A stretch of 39,651 nt of DNA from an uncultured Clostridia bacterium (GTDB lineage Bacteria; Bacillota; Clostridia; TANB77; CAG-508): contig CANPZT010000001.1 in the NCBI GenBank assembly GCA_947589135.1, forward strand, positions 1-39,651, in the 5' to 3' direction. The first letter of the stretch is position 1. Each line of letters opens with the position of its first letter. A program made the translations under genes and the position numbers. Below the pieces are notes generated by a model that was given only the letters and a program-made list of their open reading frames with translations, was not told where the DNA came from and did no database searches. Shown here in pieces: positions 15,844 through 24,156 of the stretch.

Positions 15844-18404
15844 TTACTTTTCCATAATTTCAATTTGAATTGCTTCTATCCTTAAGCATTGTCCTTCTGT
15901 CCCTGACATTGCTCCATCTGAAACCCAAGGTCCGCCAACCTTGATTTTGAATATAAGTTCTATATTTGACTGTATATTTTGGATTATCTAATTTAATTCT
16001 AATAGCTTCTAATCTCTTACATTGTCCCTCTGTTCCTGCCATTGCTCCATTACTTTTCCATTCTTGCCATCCAATATCTTGTATATGAACTTGATAACTA
16101 ATATTTGTATTTGAAATTACTTGACTATTTAAACTAATTTTTATCCCTTCTAGTCTACAACATCTTTCTTGTGTTCCAATTATTTCACCATCTTGTCCCC
16201 AGCCTGACCATCCAATATCCTGAATATGAGATGAATAATTAATCTTAGCTGTTTGTGACTTTGTACTATTTCCTAAATAATCTGTTCTCATTACTTTTAT
16301 TTCAATTGCTTCTATTCTTAAACATTGTCCTTCTGTTCCTGCAACTTCTCCGTTATATTTCCATTCTTGCCATCCAATATCTTGTATATGAACTCTATAC
16401 TTAACAGAATAATTTGGCATTCCTTGTAGAGTAATACGAATTGCTTCTGTTCTCTTACATTGTCCTTCTGTTCCTGCCATTTCTCCATCTTTTACCCAAT
16501 CTTGCCATCCTATATCTTCAACATGAGTTTGATATGTAATATGCTTATTTATATCTCCTGTTGGCAACATAATTTTAAGAGCCTCTATTCTTCTTGATTG
16601 TCCTACAGTTCCTGCTATTTCTCCATCTTTCTTAAAATTATCCCATCCATAATCTTGAATATGAGCTTTATACTGAACACTTACTTCACTATATCTTTGA
16701 TCCATATAAGCTACTCTCTTATTAATCCAAGATTTTAAATAATTTACTTCATCTTCATATGTTGAACCATTTGGTGTTGTTTCTGGAGTTTCAAAAGTGT
16801 TCCCCAATAAATAATTCCATCTTACAAAGTTCATTTGTATAGATTTTTGCATCGCCGATTTTTGAGTATCTATCTTAGCAATAATATTATGAAATTTTAC
16901 TTTTATTTCATCATTATAAAGTTTATTAACTAATACAGCAAATTGATTATATTGGAATAATGATGTATACCACGTTGTTGTTTTATAATCTAAAATATAG
17001 TCTACATCAGTATTTCCTCCTCTATAATCCAATTTATGATAACCTAATGCTACATCAAAATCCCATACTGGACCTGCATGTATTACATCATTATCGCCAT
17101 CTTTATATAGATATGTACTTGAATAAAATCCATCAGGATCTTCTGCTAATTCCATTACTAAATATAATTTTGCAAACCCTTCAACATCAATCATTTTTTC
17201 AATTTGTTCCCATGTTGTATTTTTATCATTTAATGCTGCTTCAAAATTATTAATAGCTATCTCAAAACTTTTTAAAGCTTCTTTTTGTGCTGCATTTCCT
17301 AAATCATTATCTCCAGCATAAGATTCTTTTAGTGCATAAGTTGTTTTTGATCTTTGTGTTGTAAAATAAAAATCTTCATATTTTCCATATTCATTATCAA
17401 TTTCTACTAATACACCTTTTTCATTTTTTAGGTCAATTCTAGCTGAACCAGTTTCTACTTTATCACATAATAAATAATTTCCTATATATTCTCCATTAAC
17501 ATATAAATCAATGAATGTTGAATTTGGAATATTCGTTAATCCTGTTTCTACACCTAAGTCATAAGCTATTTTATTTCTTAGCAAAGTTCTATCAGCTTGA
17601 TTTGCTAATAATACCCATTTTTTAGATTTTCCATTTCCTATTCCTAATAAATTTTGTTTTTCACTTAATTTTATTTGATATCCTCTCTTGTCCATTTTCC
17701 ATGTGCTATTACCTCTACCTTTAAATTCTATTTCATCATCTGAAATATTGTAAGTAGCATCTAATGCACCTACTATTTGCATAGAAGCACCATATTTTAC
17801 ATCTTTACTTCCTGCATGAACTGTTCCGAAGTGATACATCATTTTTTAAATTAATGCACATACTTGGAATGTCTGATTGCATTACCTTAATTGTATATGT
17901 TTTATTATCATTTGTAATAATTTTTAAGGTATCATTAATAGCAAAGTTATTTACAATAGTTTTATTAATATTATCTATTGTTCCTGATGATACTTGTTTT
18001 ACATCTACACCATATTGATATTTTATTGCAAGAGATGTTATATTTACTGATTTCGGAATAAATAAATAGTAAATTCCTTTTGATAAATAAGTTCCAATTT
18101 CATATCCATTTACATCAATTGAAGCAGAAAAATCAATGTTAGATATTTGCGCTATACTATTGTTAATAGTTGTTGTTATTGAATTTAATTCTTCTTGTTT
18201 GTTTACATCTTGTACATCTATTCCTTCTTTTTTTTCTACTATTGGTGTTTCTGTTTCTTGTAATTCTGTTTCCTGTGTTACTATTTCTTGTGTTTCTCCA
18301 TCTCTGCCATCTACATCTTCTGATATTGAAAAAGTTATTGGTGCAAAAAAATTCATCACCATTATTAATATTATTAACACTGATAAAATTTTTATCTTTT
18401 TCAT
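15844..18404 (-). CDS. secreted CotH-kinase-domain protein with ChW repeats, two +1 shifts at CGG
   Basis: MKKIKILSVLIILIMVMNFF is a signal peptide or anchor. An acidic linker and an Ig-like stretch (about 80-190) follow, then CGG (17828-17826). A +1 step gives VSLGTVHAGSKDVKYG and a CotH kinase domain: GRGNSTW, GYQIKLSEK, KKWVLLANQADRTLLRN, GPVWDFD. Six ChW repeats (pattern HIQDIGW, DGEIAGTEGQ, RIEAI) complete the protein. A second CGG (15934-15932) lies in the last repeat; a +1 step gives GWGPWVSDGAMSGTEG and the stop at 15844, total 852 residues. CotH kinases phosphorylate spore-coat or secreted proteins in known cases; the target here is unknown. AAAGGA is 12 bases before the ATG at 18404. 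It probably shares transcription with the GH25 gene upstream. Confidence 0.85.
15932..15937 (-). other. putative +1 frameshift site TGG-CGG-A (cotH-like, second)
   Basis: The frame reads CAA GGT TGG CGG ACC TTG GGT and then a non-repeat tail ending at 15860. Skipping C (base 15934) gives TGG GGA CCT TGG GTT, i.e. W-G-P-W-V, completing the sixth ChW repeat to a stop directly before the terminator. Confidence 0.8.
17826..17831 (-). other. putative +1 frameshift site CTT-CGG-A (cotH-like, first)
   Basis: The frame reads GTA TCA CTT CGG AAC and stops at 17805. Skipping C (base 17828) gives CTT GGA ACA GTT CAT, i.e. L-G-T-V-H, joining the N-terminal part to the kinase domain. Confidence 0.8.
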
Positions 18405-18432
18405 ATTAACAATCATTCCTTTTTACATAAAT

Positions 18433-18464
18433 TTAGTTTGAAAGATGATAATCCTTCAAACTAA
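18433..18464. terminator. hairpin between the GH25 and cotH-like genes
   Basis: TTAGTTTGAA (18433-18442) pairs with TTCAAACTAA (18455-18464), 14 bases after the GH25 stop on the - strand. The following T-run is poor, so it may attenuate rather than end transcription. Confidence 0.45.
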
Positions 18465-18477
18465 GTTTATTTTTATT

Positions 18478-20763
18478 TTAATATCTTCTATATCCTATAT
18501 TTAAGTCTACATCCCCTGAAATTCCAGATACAGTTCCTGTACTTGTATATTGCCACATATCATATTCATATTTGAAATTAGTTGGTTTTGATGCACTTCC
18601 TGTATAATGTGCTAACCATATTTCATATTGAGAAATGCGTGAATATTCTAAATTATTATAATACCAATCTCTACTAGCATACACCATTGGAGTATATCCT
18701 TTTGATTGTATTGCATTACAAAATGCTATAATTGTATCTGTCCTTGTCTTTTTGTCCAATTTATCAGCTCTTCCTGTTGCTCCATTTAATGCTGTTTCTG
18801 AATCAACAGCTACTGGATATGTAATTTTATAATTTTTTAATAAGCTTGCTACATAGTTTGCTTCTTCTACTGCCTCTGATACATTTACTGCTGCTGGGAA
18901 GAAATATATTCCAACATTAATTCCTGCTGCCTGTGCTCCTTCAATATTCTTTTTAAAATAACTATCTGTATATAATCCTCCTGATGTTGCTCCTCTATAT
19001 CCACATCTTATCATTGCAAAATCAACACCAGATGCCTTTACTTGTTTCCAATTAATATTGCTTCCATTCCACTCGCTTACATCTATTCCTTTATATTGTC
19101 TTTTATATTTTGAAACAATTCTAATTCTAATTCCCTCTATTCTTTTACATTGTCCTACTGTTCCTGCAGTTTCTCCATCTATATACCACTGACTCCATCC
19201 ATAGTCTTGAATATGTACCTGATATTCTACTGTATATGCATCTAATCCTTGTAACTTAATTTGTAAAGCTTCTATTCTTCTACTCATTCCTTGTGTCCCT
19301 GCAAGTTGTCCATCTGATACCCAACCTTGCCATCCAACATCTTGTACATGTGCTCTATATAAGACTTTTGCATCTGTTGGCACATCTTCTAGTTGTATTT
19401 TAATTGCTTCTATTCTTTTGCATTGTCCTTGAGTTCCTGAAATAAATCCTTCTGCCGTTGTTTCTTGCCATCCAATATCTTGCACATGTGATTGATATTT
19501 TACTTCTGGCTCTTTCTTTTCTGATCCTGATTTTATAATTCTAATTTGAATTGCTTCTATAGCTCTACATTGACCAGTTGTACCTGCTATTTCTCCATTT
19601 TTCTTCCATTTTTGCCATCCATATCCTGAAACATGAGCTCTATATTCTACACTATATCCTGATATATTTTCTATATTTATTTTTATTGCTTCTATTGCTT
19701 TTGCTCTTCCTTGTGTACCTGCTAAAGCGCCATTTTCTACCCAATTCTGCCATCCTATATCTTGTACATGTGCTTGATATGTAATTTTACTTCCTGATGG
19801 AACTTCATTTAAGTTAATCTTTATTCCTTCCATATTTTTAGATTTTCCTGTTGTTCCTGCCATACTTTCGCCAACTTTATCTTGCCATCCTATATCTTGT
19901 ACATGTGCTTGATATTGCACTTCTGGTTCTTGTAATACTTCCGCTTTTTTAGTTATTTTTACTTGAATAGATTCTATTCTTAAATTTTCTCCTACTGTAC
20001 CTGCTATCTCTCCATCTTTTCTCCATTTTTGCCATCCTTGGCCTTGTATATATGCTCTATATTCTACACTATAATCTGATATATTAACTAAACGAATCTT
20101 TATAGATTCAATTTTTTTAGCTTTACCTTCTGTTCCAGATAATGCTCCATTTGATACCCAAGCTTGCCATCCTATATCTTCAACATGAGCTTGATATTCA
20201 ATCTTTGCATTTGAGGCTGCATTCAATAAACTAATATTTAATGCTTCTAAACTTTTTCCACTACCAGCTGTCCCTATTGTTGTTCCATCTTGTACATATG
20301 AAGTCCATCCTTGATCTGAAATATGTGCTCTATACTGAACTCCTAATGTTGCTGATACGCTAGTTAGCATTATTCCTGTATTTATTGATTCTATTTCTGT
20401 ATCTTCTACTAATGTATTTGTAGTATTTTGATTAGTTGAATTTTGCACATTATTCATTGTATTTGTATTATTCTTTGTACTATTTGTTGAATTTGTATTA
20501 CTATTTGTGTTATTTGTATTATTGTTATTTATATTATTGCTATTTTTATTAGTATTATCTGTATTAATGTTATTTTTTGTGTTATTCATTGTATTAGTAT
20601 TATTTTGTGTACTATTTGTTAAATTTGTATTAGTACTATTTTGTACGCTATTTGTTGCATTTGTATTAACATTTTCTGCATTACTACTAAAAGCTACCAT
20701 AGACACTATATTACAAATAAAAATAATTAATATTGCACTTGTTAAAAACTTAAATTTGTTCAT
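18478..20763 (-). CDS. secreted GH25 lysozyme with nine ChW repeats
   Basis: The protein starts at the ATG at 20763 (MNKFKFLT), 9 bases after AAGGAAGG; a TTG reading to 20784 would contain that site. A signal peptide is followed by a long Asn/Thr-rich low-complexity linker (about 30-120). Nine ChW repeats follow (HVQDIGWQ, G-x-AGTQGQ, RIEAIKI), arranged as three sets of three, each third repeat beginning YSVEYRA or YTVEYQ. A C-terminal GH25 domain follows (GIDVSEWNG, AVDSETAL, IWLAHYTG, MWQYTSTG) with the acidic catalytic residues. GH25 enzymes cut the MurNAc-GlcNAc bond of peptidoglycan. The role is likely remodelling of the own cell wall or surface anchoring. Confidence 0.93.
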   Translation of the reverse strand: MNKFKFLTSAILIIFICNIVSMVAFSSNAENVNTNATNSVQNSTNTNLTNSTQNNTNTMNNTKNNINTDNTNKNSNNINNNNTNNTNSNTNSTNSTKNNTNTMNNVQNSTNQNTTNTLVEDTEIESINTGIMLTSVSATLGVQYRAHISDQGWTSYVQDGTTIGTAGSGKSLEALNISLLNAASNAKIEYQAHVEDIGWQAWVSNGALSGTEGKAKKIESIKIRLVNISDYSVEYRAYIQGQGWQKWRKDGEIAGTVGENLRIESIQVKITKKAEVLQEPEVQYQAHVQDIGWQDKVGESMAGTTGKSKNMEGIKINLNEVPSGSKITYQAHVQDIGWQNWVENGALAGTQGRAKAIEAIKINIENISGYSVEYRAHVSGYGWQKWKKNGEIAGTTGQCRAIEAIQIRIIKSGSEKKEPEVKYQSHVQDIGWQETTAEGFISGTQGQCKRIEAIKIQLEDVPTDAKVLYRAHVQDVGWQGWVSDGQLAGTQGMSRRIEALQIKLQGLDAYTVEYQVHIQDYGWSQWYIDGETAGTVGQCKRIEGIRIRIVSKYKRQYKGIDVSEWNGSNINWKQVKASGVDFAMIRCGYRGATSGGLYTDSYFKKNIEGAQAAGINVGIYFFPAAVNVSEAVEEANYVASLLKNYKITYPVAVDSETALNGATGRADKLDKKTRTDTIIAFCNAIQSKGYTPMVYASRDWYYNNLEYSRISQYEIWLAHYTGSASKPTNFKYEYDMWQYTSTGTVSGISGDVDLNIGYRRY

Positions 20764-20830
20764 TTTTATAATCCTTCCTTTCAAAAATACAAATATTATT
20801 TAAATCCTTTTTTAATGTCTTTTCTTATTT

Positions 20831-20859
20831 ATTTTATCTTTTTCTACATACTTTGTCAA
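20831..20859 (-). promoter_or_regulatory. promoter of the GH25 gene
   Basis: On the - strand a perfect TTGACA (20859-20854), a 17-base spacer and TAAAAT (20836-20831) lie about 68 bases upstream of the start. The spacing is consensus and the -10 differs at one base. Confidence 0.75.
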
Positions 20860-20910
20860 TAAATTTTATACAGTCAATTATTGGAATTACAACTATTTTA
20901 ATATATATAA

Positions 20911-21094
20911 ATTTCAAGAATGTTATAATAAAAATAAAAGTTTTGATTGAAAGTAATTAAGATAGAAATGGTTAATCAATTTTATGGAAATAGTTCAAGT
21001 TCAACTTGAAAGGGCGCCATAAAATTGATTTAACATTTCTTCTAAAATTAGCTTGAACGATAAACTTTTATTTTTATTATAACATTTTTGAAAT
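20911..21094. repeat. palindromic element C (33-base terminal arms, same core as element B)
   Basis: In the 346-base space before the GH25 gene, 20911-20943 and 21062-21094 are inverted repeats with one mismatch in 33. The core repeats element B almost letter for letter: ATCAATTTTATGG (20975-20987) with CCATAAAATTGAT (21017-21029), a capping hairpin TTCAAG/CTTGAA, AGGGCG before the closing strand, and AAAATTAGCTTGAACGA at 21044-21060. GTTCAAG (20993-20999) can pair locally or with CTTGAAC (21052-21058). The terminal arms bear no resemblance to those of B. Besides this and the promoter the space is empty. Confidence 0.8.
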
Positions 21095-21109
21095 AATTAC
21101 AAATCCATA

Positions 21110-22054
21110 TTATTTGTCAAAATTTATTTTTTTATCAATAACATATTGAGGTCTTCCTTTTGCTTCGTCATAAATTCTTCCTATATATTCAGAAATAACC
21201 CATAATGATAATAATTGTACACCTGCAAAAAATGTAATTGCTACCATAATAGATGTCCAGCCTGCTGATAAATTATTTAATTTAAATATATAAGAAATTA
21301 AAGCATAAATTAGTATTACAATAGAAACAATAATTGAAAATATTCCTAAAGCTCCTACTAATTTGATTGGTTTATTAGAAAAACTAATAATTCCGTCAGA
21401 TGCCAATTTTAACATCTTTTTTAACGGATATTTTGTTTCTCCTGCAAATCTCTCTTGCCTTTCGTATTCATAAGCATATTGCTTATAACCAACCCAACTA
21501 AATAAACCTCTTAAAAATTTATTATGTTCTGGTAAGCTATTAATTGTATCTACTACTTTTTTATCAACTAAACGGAAATCTCCTGTATCTTTTGGAATTT
21601 CAACATCTGATAATGCATTTAAAGTATTGTAAAACATTTTAGCTGTTAATAATTTAAAAGCTGATTCCCCTTTTCTAGTTTTCCTTTTTCCATAAATAAC
21701 CTCATTACCTTCTTCCCACTTTTTAAGCATATCTGGAATTAGTTCAGGTGGATCTTGTAAATCTGCATCTATAATTACAATAGCATCTCCTGTTACTTCT
21801 TGTAATCCTGCTGTAACAGCTGCTTGATGTCCAAAATTTCTAGAAAAAGATATTATTTTTACTTGTTTATCATTTTCCGCAATTTGTTCTAATATTTCTA
21901 ATGTTTTATCTTTACTTCCATCATTTATAAAAATAATTTCATAATTATAGTTTTCTAATTTATCTAAACATTCTTTTACTCTTTTGTAACATTCTTTTGC
22001 TACCTTTTCTTCATAATACATTGGTATAACAAGTGATACTTTTTTGTTTTCCAT
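21110..22054 (-). CDS. GtrB-like polyprenyl-phosphate glycosyltransferase (GT2)
   Basis: A 314-residue protein with a GT2 domain (VSLVIPMYYEEKVAKE, FINDGSKDKT, IIDADLQDPPELI with the DxD, RLVDKKVVDTI) and two C-terminal membrane segments (about 230-300). This architecture is that of GtrB/DPM1 enzymes, which transfer a sugar (often glucose) from a nucleotide to undecaprenyl phosphate on the inner face of the membrane. It is last in the operon and lies directly behind a GT-C-like protein and a GtrA-like flippase, so the three probably form one side-chain-adding unit. AGAGGAG precedes the ATG. Confidence 0.9.
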   Translation of the reverse strand: MENKKVSLVIPMYYEEKVAKECYKRVKECLDKLENYNYEIIFINDGSKDKTLEILEQIAENDKQVKIISFSRNFGHQAAVTAGLQEVTGDAIVIIDADLQDPPELIPDMLKKWEEGNEVIYGKRKTRKGESAFKLLTAKMFYNTLNALSDVEIPKDTGDFRLVDKKVVDTINSLPEHNKFLRGLFSWVGYKQYAYEYERQERFAGETKYPLKKMLKLASDGIISFSNKPIKLVGALGIFSIIVSIVILIYALISYIFKLNNLSAGWTSIMVAITFFAGVQLLSLWVISEYIGRIYDEAKGRPQYVIDKKINFDK

Positions 22055-22056
22055 TC

Positions 22057-23643
22057 TTATCTCCTCTTTACTTTTTTTATTTGATTTTCTATATTTTTTA
22101 TTATATTTGCAACTCCATATGTTCCTACTAATATAAACATTGGTATATAATTATATAAATATCTAGATCTTCCTTCAAACAAAACTATAAATAGTATAAT
22201 ACCAATAATTGAAAATTTCAATACATATATTTCTTTTTTTGTATCCTTATAAGTTGCAATAATTCCTACTAATAAAGCAATCCATGCTATCTGCATTATA
22301 TTTGCTGTAATGTATTGGTATTTATTAGAATTAAGATTAAAAAATCCTTGTAATGCTTTTCCAATAGCACTTTTATTATAAGGATCTGTTACAAAAAAAG
22401 TTCCCTCTGCTCCATAATAAAAAGTTCCATCTGATAAAATCCAATTCATTTTATTATATATAAAATTTAAATATCCTAATATTCCAAATTTTTGTAATCT
22501 CTGCTTAATTATCTCTATATTATAATTTTGTTTTTCCTTTTTTCCTTCTATTTTCTTAGTATTAGCAACATCTTCTCCATTATATGCGCCATACATAATA
22601 TTATTTTTTCCTTTGTTATTCATTTCTTCAATTTCAGCTTCTTGCATACCCATCATTAAGAAATGAGTTACTGGTATAACATTTTTCTCAAATTGTTCTT
22701 CACTAACATATTTTCCAAAATTTTTATATCTAAAATATTGATATGTTTCCATTGTTATTCCATATCCTAAGGCAAAAATTAACATTATAATTATTGCATT
22801 TTTTAAATTTTTTTTATTTTTTAATGACTTTATAGAAATATTTATTAATTCTACTAAAATAATTGCTATTGCCATTATAATACAAGTAGGTTTTATGAAA
22901 TATCCTACTACTATTAATACTGCTTCTATAAAAAGATATAAAAATTTTATCTTCTTATTTTCTTTTGATTTTAAATAAAAATAGTATATAGCTATTGGAA
23001 TCCATAGGCTAATTGTATCTGTATAAGGAACAATTATATGTGGAGAAAATAATATTAATGGAATAATAAATAAAAATACCAAATATGTTATTTTATTTCC
23101 AAAAATTTTTTTACTAGTTAAAATTGTGAAAACAACTGCCAAATCAATCATTATAATATTAAATATAACTGCAATCCAATAAATATTTTGTAATTCTATA
23201 ACATTAAAATAACCAACTAAAACATATAAATATTTAAATATCATTAATATTGCAATATTATTAGGATACATTGAAAAATAGTTTATATCTGGTTGCTCTC
23301 CTTTATACATACAAAAAGCATTATCAATTACTCCTCCGCAATCCCATCCACAATGTGCATATACTAAACCTGCTATTATAATTTGAATTAAAAATATAAT
23401 AATTGCTAATATAATCTTATAATCATTTTTTATCTCCATTATTTTAAAATATTTTTTTGATATATAGTAAAATAAATATATCATCATATATACTAATATA
23501 GTTCCGATCAACATAACTGGAACTATATAATTGATTTGTATTGTTTTATTAAAAAATATTGCATTAATTACTATAATAAGAAATAAAATTAAAAATGCTA
23601 TTCTAAATATTTTTAAAATTAATTTTTCTTTATTCCTTTCCAT
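22057..23643 (-). CDS. polytopic membrane glycosyltransferase, GT-C-like
   Basis: A 528-residue protein with about 11-12 hydrophobic segments and a loop YAHCGWDCGGVIDNAFCMYKG-like (HCGWDCGGVID) after the second segment or so, the position where GT-C enzymes keep their catalytic acidic residue. A larger extracellular loop lies at about 300-400. It lies 4 bases after the GtrA-like gene and 2 bases before the GtrB-like gene. In gtrABC loci the third protein transfers the sugar from the polyprenyl carrier to the polysaccharide outside; I infer that role from position and topology. No closer family recognised. Confidence 0.7.
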   Translation of the reverse strand: MERNKEKLILKIFRIAFLILFLIIVINAIFFNKTIQINYIVPVMLIGTILVYMMIYLFYYISKKYFKIMEIKNDYKIILAIIIFLIQIIIAGLVYAHCGWDCGGVIDNAFCMYKGEQPDINYFSMYPNNIAILMIFKYLYVLVGYFNVIELQNIYWIAVIFNIIMIDLAVVFTILTSKKIFGNKITYLVFLFIIPLILFSPHIIVPYTDTISLWIPIAIYYFYLKSKENKKIKFLYLFIEAVLIVVGYFIKPTCIIMAIAIILVELINISIKSLKNKKNLKNAIIIMLIFALGYGITMETYQYFRYKNFGKYVSEEQFEKNVIPVTHFLMMGMQEAEIEEMNNKGKNNIMYGAYNGEDVANTKKIEGKKEKQNYNIEIIKQRLQKFGILGYLNFIYNKMNWILSDGTFYYGAEGTFFVTDPYNKSAIGKALQGFFNLNSNKYQYITANIMQIAWIALLVGIIATYKDTKKEIYVLKFSIIGIILFIVLFEGRSRYLYNYIPMFILVGTYGVANIIKNIENQIKKVKRR

Positions 23644-23647
23644 TTTT

Positions 23648-24082
23648 TCATTCCTTTACTTCTTCACTATTCTTTCTAAAAATCACTAATTTACTTAGTA
23701 AATAATTCATAACAATTACCATAATTTGAGTAACAATTTTAGCAATAGTATCATTAATATTAAATACTTTTATCATCACAGCAAATGTTCCTATATCGCA
23801 ACAAATTCCTGAAAAAACTCTTGCTAAGAAAAAAGATACCATTTCTATTACAATATTTTTAAATCCTCCTTTTTTACTTTCAAAAACAAAAATTCTATTA
23901 GTCACATAAGCAAATAACACAGATATAAACCATGCAATTATATTGCTTATAACTTCATCAATTGTCAATAATTTGGTTGATGCAAAATAAACAATAAAAT
24001 TAACAACAGTAGTAAGTCCTCCAAATATTATATAATTTATAATTTCTTTATACCTTAAATATAGTTGTTTTATTTTTTTCAT
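23648..24082 (-). CDS. GtrA-like membrane protein
   Basis: A 144-residue protein with four hydrophobic segments and the GtrA features IINYIIFGGLTTVVNFIVYF (first segment), AWFISVLFAYVTNRIFVFES (second) and a C-terminal YLLSKLVIFRK. GtrA-family proteins are thought to flip polyprenyl-phosphate sugars across the membrane. It is first of the gtrA, GT-C, gtrB set. The spacing of 4 bases to the next gene indicates tight coupling. AAAGGAG lies before the ATG. Confidence 0.88.
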   Translation of the reverse strand: MKKIKQLYLRYKEIINYIIFGGLTTVVNFIVYFASTKLLTIDEVISNIIAWFISVLFAYVTNRIFVFESKKGGFKNIVIEMVSFFLARVFSGICCDIGTFAVMIKVFNINDTIAKIVTQIMVIVMNYLLSKLVIFRKNSEEVKE

Positions 24083-24156
24083 TTTAATCTCCTTTTTTGA
24101 AGGCTATATTGATTTATAATAATATGTACAATATTTTATTTTTTCATAGCTTTATT

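Noticed and set aside
5503..17831. The three frameshifted genes as ordinary pseudogenes or random sequencing errors
   Set aside because: All five breaks are the same change (extra C before GG of a Gly codon, making in-frame CGG), in otherwise intact genes, one of them normally essential. Random errors or decay would give varied indels, mostly in homopolymers. A systematic read artefact cannot be fully excluded without reads.
20384..20680. A + strand reading frame opposite the Asn/Thr-rich linker of the GH25 protein
   Set aside because: It is the reverse complement of a low-complexity AAT/ACA repeat, giving a run of Leu/Val/Phe; it has no ribosome binding site or family resemblance.
5503..20763. 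Stop-codon reassignment as an explanation of the split genes
   Set aside because: TAA, TAG and TGA all end intact genes at expected lengths (for example trpS with TGA, DUF2304 with TAG), and reading through the stops in the split genes does not restore the proteins.
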